From Chryseobacterium fluminis (GTDB lineage Bacteria > Bacteroidota > Bacteroidia > Flavobacteriales > Weeksellaceae), in assembly GCF_026314945.1 (NCBI RefSeq), contig NZ_CP111121.1, positions 2,976,001-3,040,000 of the forward strand: 64,000 nucleotides of DNA, in the 5' to 3' direction. Positions within the stretch are counted from its first letter, which is position 1. Every line of letters begins with the position of its first letter. The position numbers and the translations under genes are program-made. A model generated the notes under the pieces. The model was not told the origin of the DNA. It searched no databases and saw only the letters and a list, made by a program, of their open reading frames with translations. Positions 59,074 through 64,000 of this stretch are shown here, piece by piece.

Positions 59074-59214
59074 AATATTAGTTTTTGAATGTTATTATCT
59101 TTACAAATCTTTTCAATACAGATATCACTATGAATTGAAGAATACCCCCTCTTATAAATCATTTTAGAAGATTAGAATATTCCTAAAAATTTATATTTAA
59201 TATTTAAATATAAA

Positions 59215-60972
59215 TTAAAAACTATGAAGGAAAAGTTTTCCTAAATCATCTCGGTCATTTAGCTCCAAGCAAATTTCATCATGCGTGAAAATATATTTTT
59301 CCCCTTTTTCATCAGTAGGTATATCCGAATCAATCAATGATAGGATGTATTGTAAATCATATTCATCACAGATGCTTTTTACCTTGTTCAATAATTTGAT
59401 TTTTATACGATCATCGAGCCCTTCTAAAATTCCATCGTGATAAGCAAATCTATAAAAAGAATTTTTACGATAGTGAATTAATAGAGCCAAATCAAAAGCC
59501 ATACAAAGTATTTTTTTATATGTAGTACCCTGTGATTCAGAAGTAGTTAATAGATCGGCTGGATTTTGATAATCAGCACTGTATTCTACATTTCCTTGCT
59601 TGTTCAGCTGTATTGATATTAAAGCATTGGTTCCGAGAATATCAACAATAATATTATTGAAAATTCTGTTTATCTCTGCGTGCTTTCTTTTGCTCACAGC
59701 CTCCCTAATCGCTGTTACCGCATTTTCGACCTGCAAATGTATTCCCTGAATTTGTTCATCGATTTCCAAAGATTGGTCAACAGCTTTTATCTTATCATAA
59801 ATTCTACTAATTTCTGCTTCTAATTTAGAAAGCTTTTTTTGGTATGATTTAAATTTTTCATAACTATCTTTCTCAGTCAGAAATGCAAGCTTATCACTTT
59901 TATCAATTTCAAGGCTTTTAAGTTCTTTATTTACAGCAGTAATCTGTGTCTTTAAATCTTCTAAATTTTCATTTAGATATTTCTTTCTGTCTATAGATAT
60001 TGCTTCATTGAATTTTATTAAGTCTGAATAGTCTTTCTTTAAAACCTCAGGAAAATAAAGTTCAGTTTCTCTATATAATTCTTCTAAATCCTGAATTTTA
60101 ATATTTAGATTTAAATGGGACAAAGACTCTTCAAGCTTGTTGACTTCATAATCCAAGCGATAACGCTCTGTGTTCAAGAGTTGTATTTTATTATCTATTT
60201 GCTCAATCAATTCTTTGTTAAGGCTTTTGTCCTGTTCAAAAAAATTAAATTTATCAATAGTGTGTAATGCTACTTCTAAATCCTGTTTTTTAATATCAAG
60301 CAAACCTTCTAATTTATCTTTGTCTTCAATGTTTATGCGAGCTTCTTCTTTCAGAACTTTTATAATTCCTTTTTTCTTTTCAATATCATCCTCTAATGAT
60401 AGTTTTTTAATTATCAAATTACTGTCATATCCCAGGAGCTCAAATACAAAAGGTTTCCAATCAATATGTTTTCCTTTGAACTTGTCCAATTTGTAGACGT
60501 CAAGAAAATCTTGTTGTGTTCTTAAAAAATATGTAATAGTTTTTCGATAGTCAAAATTTATAACAACATCAAATCCCAAATATTCATTTAATTTTTTTCT
60601 AGACTTGTCGAAAGGAAGATTTTCTTCATCCCAAATAATAGGAGGATTAAAGTTTTGACTTTTATTGTCATCGATCTTAAATGAAATTTTCGTATTAGTA
60701 TCTATTTCCCTTCTTATGGTAAGGTATTGTCCATTATTCAACTTTAGCTCCCCATAAAATATAACACCTCTGAAAATATCATTTTCAAATATTTTTTTAT
60801 TGAAAGAACCTAAAAGAATAAAATTGATTACGTGTATTAAAGATGTCTTTCCTAGGTTATGAGTGTCTTTTTTATTTAATTTATCATTGATAGTAGCCAA
60901 TACTACATTGAATTTTGGATTAAACTCAATGTTCTTAAGATTTTTGTTAGCGTATATTTTGACTAATTTCAT
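59215..60972 (-). CDS. ABC-3C system SMC/Rad50-like ATPase (DUF2326 type)
   Basis: 585 residues. N-terminal ATPase half with a modified P-loop (DTHNLGKTSLIHVINF), a central coiled coil (about 190-440, with KKKGIIKVLKEEARINIEDK and LEESLSHLNLNIKIQDLEEL), and the C-terminal half with the signature-like LLTTSESQGTTYKKILCMAF, the Walker B/D-loop region RFAYHDGILEGLDDRIKIKL and a later switch-like ILSLIDSDIP. DUF2326 ATPases form the core of ABC-three-component (ABC-3C) anti-invader systems. The gene for the middle component ends 3 bp upstream. Confidence 0.88.
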   Translation of the reverse strand: MKLVKIYANKNLKNIEFNPKFNVVLATINDKLNKKDTHNLGKTSLIHVINFILLGSFNKKIFENDIFRGVIFYGELKLNNGQYLTIRREIDTNTKISFKIDDNKSQNFNPPIIWDEENLPFDKSRKKLNEYLGFDVVINFDYRKTITYFLRTQQDFLDVYKLDKFKGKHIDWKPFVFELLGYDSNLIIKKLSLEDDIEKKKGIIKVLKEEARINIEDKDKLEGLLDIKKQDLEVALHTIDKFNFFEQDKSLNKELIEQIDNKIQLLNTERYRLDYEVNKLEESLSHLNLNIKIQDLEELYRETELYFPEVLKKDYSDLIKFNEAISIDRKKYLNENLEDLKTQITAVNKELKSLEIDKSDKLAFLTEKDSYEKFKSYQKKLSKLEAEISRIYDKIKAVDQSLEIDEQIQGIHLQVENAVTAIREAVSKRKHAEINRIFNNIIVDILGTNALISIQLNKQGNVEYSADYQNPADLLTTSESQGTTYKKILCMAFDLALLIHYRKNSFYRFAYHDGILEGLDDRIKIKLLNKVKSICDEYDLQYILSLIDSDIPTDEKGEKYIFTHDEICLELNDRDDLGKLFLHSF

Positions 60973-60975
60973 TAT

Positions 60976-61209
60976 CTAGTTTTGTTTGATAGAATCAAGT
61001 TCCTTTAAATAGTGAATTCTATCCAAAAGATATAAAAAAGAAAGTGCTTGCTCAAAATTCTCATTTGCTTTGTTTCCTATTTTTTGCATTAAGATATTTT
61101 TTAATTCATCGTACTTAATAATACCACTCAGCTGTATTTCTTTCAACATAATAGCAGAAAGATATACAACTGAATATTTTATATCTGTATGTTTGTCTGG
61201 TTTAAGCAT
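60976..61209 (-). CDS. ABC-3C system middle component (MC6-like)
   Basis: 77 residues: LKPDKHTDIKYSVVYLSAIM then LKEIQ, a helical LSGIIKYDELKNILMQKIG and an ending FEQALSFLYLLDRIHYLKEL. The short length, helix pattern and location between nuclease and ATPase match the ABC-3C middle component, which links the ATPase to the effector; the subtype (MC6) is my best guess. It overlaps the nuclease gene by 8 bp. Confidence 0.82.
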   Translation of the reverse strand: MLKPDKHTDIKYSVVYLSAIMLKEIQLSGIIKYDELKNILMQKIGNKANENFEQALSFLYLLDRIHYLKELDSIKQN

Positions 61210-62131
61210 CTTTTTTACCTATATCACAAGTGCAATACATATAGTGCAAAAATAGACGAATTAATCTTTTCTTTCCTGCTAATTCAGAATTATTAGTAAT
61301 TACATAATCATATAATTCTTCCAACAGATGTTCAAAAGCATTATATGCACTTCTATTGATTACAATTTTGGCATTTAAATCATCTATTGTATCATCATAA
61401 ATTTCTTTTAAAGATTTATTGATTGGATCTTTCAAAAAATCTCGAATAAAATCAAAATATGTGTAATTCTTTTTAATTATTTCATCAAAATAATCTTGAC
61501 TTAAAGCATTAATCTCATTTTTACGTTCTATTGCCACATAAGTAAAATCTTCTTCACTTTTTCCTGCTATACTAGTATCGGGAATGGTTTTGTGAAATTC
61601 AATAATGACGTTTTTTAAGTCCTGCTCATCAAACTGTAATGGCGTTAACAAACTCTGTAATTTTGCTTCTTTAACTATATCAGGATAGGCTTGTAACCAC
61701 TGTTGTATTTTCTCTTCTGCAATAACAATATTTGTAATGCCTGTATTTTCATCAATTAAATTTTCAATTTTCTCATCTTGCTTACCTGTTAATTTGCGAT
61801 TTGTAAAAAGCATATAATACTCTACCTTTTTTACACCTTTCAAACGCTCAATTGCAGGAACTACATCATTCTTAAGAATCTTTTGAAAATCACTATCAGA
61901 ACAACTTGTATTCTCCTTTGTTGTATGTTTTGCCTGAATAACTATTTTTCCATCCCAAGGTTCTGTTGTGCTTGGAAAACAATTTGCTTTTCCGTGAAAT
62001 CTACCATCTCTTCCCCCGTCCGTACCTTTCGTAAAAGGAATAACAGCCTCTCCGAGAATTTTTTTACAAATCAATGTAGCTAAATTTTCAAATTCGGTAT
62101 CATTTAAATAATGTAAGGGATATTTTCTCAT
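61202..62131 (-). CDS. ABC-3C effector: Mrr-like nuclease with ABC-3C C-terminal domain
   Basis: 309 residues. N-terminal restriction-endonuclease-like domain (about 5-160): EFENLATLICKKILGEAVIP, catalytic Asp in GTDGGRDGRFHG and Q-x-K in KIVIQAKHTT, giving D-x(n)-QAK. The C-terminal domain (about 190-309), ending in KKRLIRLFLHYMYCTCDIGK, is the ABC-3C C-terminal adaptor that binds the middle component. First gene of the three-gene operon; a perfect -7 lies 7 bp before the ATG. Confidence 0.87.
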   Translation of the reverse strand: MRKYPLHYLNDTEFENLATLICKKILGEAVIPFTKGTDGGRDGRFHGKANCFPSTTEPWDGKIVIQAKHTTKENTSCSDSDFQKILKNDVVPAIERLKGVKKVEYYMLFTNRKLTGKQDEKIENLIDENTGITNIVIAEEKIQQWLQAYPDIVKEAKLQSLLTPLQFDEQDLKNVIIEFHKTIPDTSIAGKSEEDFTYVAIERKNEINALSQDYFDEIIKKNYTYFDFIRDFLKDPINKSLKEIYDDTIDDLNAKIVINRSAYNAFEHLLEELYDYVITNNSELAGKKRLIRLFLHYMYCTCDIGKKDA

Positions 62132-62138
62132 AAAGTTT

Positions 62139-62146
62139 CAAATATA
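62139..62146 (-). promoter_or_regulatory. -7 element of the ABC-3C operon
   Basis: TATATTTG on the minus strand, full match, 7 bp before the start codon; a near-leaderless transcript is expected. Confidence 0.55.
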
Positions 62147-62301
62147 ATTAAAGAAATCAATGATAATAAGATGATTTAATAAGTATGAGTCTATCAAATG
62201 ACAATAGTTCTTATCTAAATAGATCTCAAATTTTGGTTTTATTATGATTAATCAGTTTTGATGTTCTCATTAATATTTACTACTCACGGTTATACTTTTT
62301 T

Positions 62302-63459
62302 TTATTTTCTTTCTTCAGGTAACCCCGTAAAAGCATTGTCATCATAAATAACAGCCTCTGTTAAATACTCTAAACTCTTTATTTTAACTAATGATGAGTT
62401 TTTCGAAGTATATTTAAATTTAGAAGAATCAAAAATAAGTGCATTATAACCTTCATAAACAGAACTTTTAAATAAAATTCCATCATACTCTAAATCTCTA
62501 ATAATATCAGAAATAAATTGAGTTATCAAATATTGTTCATTCATCTCTGGGAGAATAGGAGAACATAATTCATCTGAAATGTCTTTGAGAAAAAGATATT
62601 TTTTTAAACTTTCTTTATCATCAAAATGATCATACAAATTTATAAATCTTAAATCTGCCATTTTAAGATCGTCCAAGTTTTCAAAGCAACCTATAGAAAC
62701 ATAATGCCCTGGTTGTGGTCTAACCTCTCCTAAAGCCACTCCTTCACTAGAAGCCAGGTATAAGTAAGAAACTCCTTGCCTGTTCAACCTACCCGAAGTT
62801 GATTTAAAAATTGGGGGAGACGAGATTGAATCTTTTTCGAAAGCTTTTTTTATTTTAACTGAAAATTCTTCTTCTATTTTTTCTTCTTTGTATCCTATTC
62901 TAGCTCTGTACAATAGAGTGCCGGAGAGCAAGGTGTATTTATTATCTTCAAAAGCTTGTTTGAATATTAAAGAAGCTTCATTTATTAAAAGGTAATGATT
63001 CTTTTTTTGTAATTCTGGTTTATATTTATGCCAATATTTTGAACCATTTTCTTTTAAAGAATAAGAAAACAAACCCCTTCCAGTATCGTCATACCCATAA
63101 TATAAGTCATCAAAAGGATATTCATTTAAATCAAATAGTGTATCTATAAATTGATCTATTTCTTCTTCTCTAGATATTTTATCTGCAAATTCATGATTGA
63201 TTATACTGTTCTGCATATAAAATGGAAGTGGAAAATCCTCTCCACCCCATCGTGAATTATATATATACTCTGGAAAATGATATCTAATTAAAAATCTGCA
63301 AAATCTATTAAATTTTTCGTTAATTGTTACATCTATATTATAATTATTAGATAAACAAATTGTGCATGGAAATGAATTTTTATTAGAGTTGATTAAAACA
63401 TAATTTTTTAATGACTCATCTTTACAACAATTACTACATAAAAAAAAATTTTCATCCAT
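62302..63459 (-). CDS. HEPN/RES-type protein with RES domain
   Basis: 385 residues. N-terminal zinc-ribbon-like part (CSNCCKD, CTICL), a helical region (about 30-160), then a RES domain (about 175-370): LLYRARIGYK (conserved Arg), SGRLNRQGVSYLYLASSEGV then ALGEVRPQPG (conserved Tyr and Glu) and a late QFISDIIRDLEYDGILFKSS. RES toxins use NAD+; in stand-alone HEPN/RES-type proteins the role is often in defence. No partner antitoxin (Xre-like) is adjacent. A perfect -7 lies 40 bp upstream. Confidence 0.85.
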   Translation of the reverse strand: MDENFFLCSNCCKDESLKNYVLINSNKNSFPCTICLSNNYNIDVTINEKFNRFCRFLIRYHFPEYIYNSRWGGEDFPLPFYMQNSIINHEFADKISREEEIDQFIDTLFDLNEYPFDDLYYGYDDTGRGLFSYSLKENGSKYWHKYKPELQKKNHYLLINEASLIFKQAFEDNKYTLLSGTLLYRARIGYKEEKIEEEFSVKIKKAFEKDSISSPPIFKSTSGRLNRQGVSYLYLASSEGVALGEVRPQPGHYVSIGCFENLDDLKMADLRFINLYDHFDDKESLKKYLFLKDISDELCSPILPEMNEQYLITQFISDIIRDLEYDGILFKSSVYEGYNALIFDSSKFKYTSKNSSLVKIKSLEYLTEAVIYDDNAFTGLPEERK

Positions 63460-63498
63460 AGTTCGAAATATACATTTTAGAGATTAATATATGCATTA

Positions 63499-63506
63499 CA
63501 AATATA
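63499..63506 (-). promoter_or_regulatory. -7 element of the RES-domain gene
   Basis: TATATTTG on the minus strand, full match to TAnnTTTG, about 40 bp before the ATG at 63459. Confidence 0.55.
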
Positions 63507-63539
63507 GTTACATTCAATTTTCTCCTATTATGGATTACC

Positions 63540-64000
63540 GTAAAAAATGAAAATAAATTCTACTTGCATTTATAATGGATCAGTATAAAAAGTTGGGGAG
63601 AAAAATTAATAAATGTAATTTTACCAGATGTCATCTGAGAAAGAATTATTAAAATTACTGTTACCGGAATATCTGGTTGAATACTTTGATATTACCCATT
63701 TTGAAGAAAAAGAAGGATTGCTTCATCTTTATTTTGAGGAAAAAAATACTGTTCCCAAAGAGCTTTCCTCTTTGCATCTACAATCCAAAGGCTTTCATGA
63801 AGAAATCACGGTTAATGACTTTCCTCTCCGTGGAAAACCTGTAAAACTTCACATCAGACGAAGAAGATGGACCGATATAAAATCTGGTAAGATCCTGCAG
63901 AGAGACTGGAATCTCATTGCCGTTGGAACCCGCATGACAAAGGACTTTGCGGAGTTCTTAAAAAAAATCAGCCGATACTAAAGCCCTTCCCTTAGAAACC
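63540..64000 (+). mobile_element. Left part of an ISAon1-type insertion sequence (runs past the window)
   Basis: Inferred from the transposase ORF at 63628-63981; the exact left end is uncertain and the 63540 boundary is only approximate. It borders the RES-domain gene and closes the accessory island as seen here. Confidence 0.45.
63628..63981 (+). CDS. ISAon1-type transposase, N-terminal-region ORF
   Basis: 117 residues, complete. It matches the short first ORF of ISAon1-type insertion sequences of Bacteroidota: LLKLLLPEYLVEYFDITHFE, then an HLYFEEKNTVPKEL and ESKGFHEEITVNDFPLRGK-like block and LHIRRRRWTD with DFAEFLKK near the end. The second ORF with the catalytic domain would lie beyond the window, so the element is only partly visible; its left terminal repeat was not identified. 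Confidence 0.88.
   Translation: MSSEKELLKLLLPEYLVEYFDITHFEEKEGLLHLYFEEKNTVPKELSSLHLQSKGFHEEITVNDFPLRGKPVKLHIRRRRWTDIKSGKILQRDWNLIAVGTRMTKDFAEFLKKISRY

Overview
The window looks like a chromosomal segment of a Chryseobacterium-like member of the Flavobacteriia (Bacteroidota). The signs are a SusC/SusD pair, type IX secretion sorting domains, a GLPGLI-family protein, promoter -7 elements of the Bacteroidota form TAnnTTTG, few Shine-Dalgarno sequences, an ISAon1-type transposase ORF, and a long FtsZ with a Bacteroidota-style tail. No rRNA, tRNA or CRISPR array was seen.

Layout. 1-8.4 kb: the end of a ROK-family kinase, a repeat-filled spacer, msrA, a SusC/SusD uptake pair on the minus strand, a divergent secreted PI-phospholipase C, and (8.4-10.2 kb) a secreted metallophosphoesterase. 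10.2-21.1 kb: what looks like one regulated module. It holds a membrane protein, a small secreted Gly/Pro-rich peptide behind a structured leader, a TPR histidine kinase lipoprotein, two paralogous response regulators, and then a co-directional run of ten genes. These are a 56-residue protein, a YegP-like DUF1508 protein, an HsdR-N-like nuclease, an SH3 lipoprotein, PH-SHOCT, TM2, a small membrane protein, a TerB-like protein, a coiled-coil membrane protein and a VWA-like lipoprotein. Three promoters here carry the same inverted repeat (TTACG-N6-CGTAA) exactly 21 bp upstream of their -7 element, which suggests a dedicated regulon. This is the best candidate for an undescribed system.

21.2-23.1 kb: elaA-like acetyltransferase, engB and an alpha/beta hydrolase (minus strand). 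23.3-40.4 kb: a division and cell-wall (dcw) cluster, mraZ-rsmH-ftsL-ftsI-murE-mraY-murD-ftsW-murG-murC-ftsQ-ftsA-ftsZ followed by a yqeY-like gene. It has a textbook triple MraZ box and odd AT-rich palindromes in most of its longer spacers. 40.8-54.1 kb: bacilliredoxin, a GH3-family enzyme, a six-gene mutL operon (mutL, rhomboid, two EEP paralogues, two lipoproteins), a YoaK/DUF1275 membrane protein with a Usp-like protein, an OmpR-type two-component system, and a GLPGLI pair. 54.5-56.3 kb: a T9SS-secreted alkaline-phosphatase-superfamily protein with a LamG domain.

56.6-64 kb: an AT-rich accessory island. It opens with an in-frame chimera of an integrase arm-binding domain and a T9SS sorting domain, and holds two unknown genes, a three-gene ABC-3C type anti-invader system (DUF2326 ATPase, middle component, Mrr-like nuclease with ABC-3C C-terminal domain), a RES-domain protein, and the first ORF of an ISAon1-type insertion sequence at the window end.
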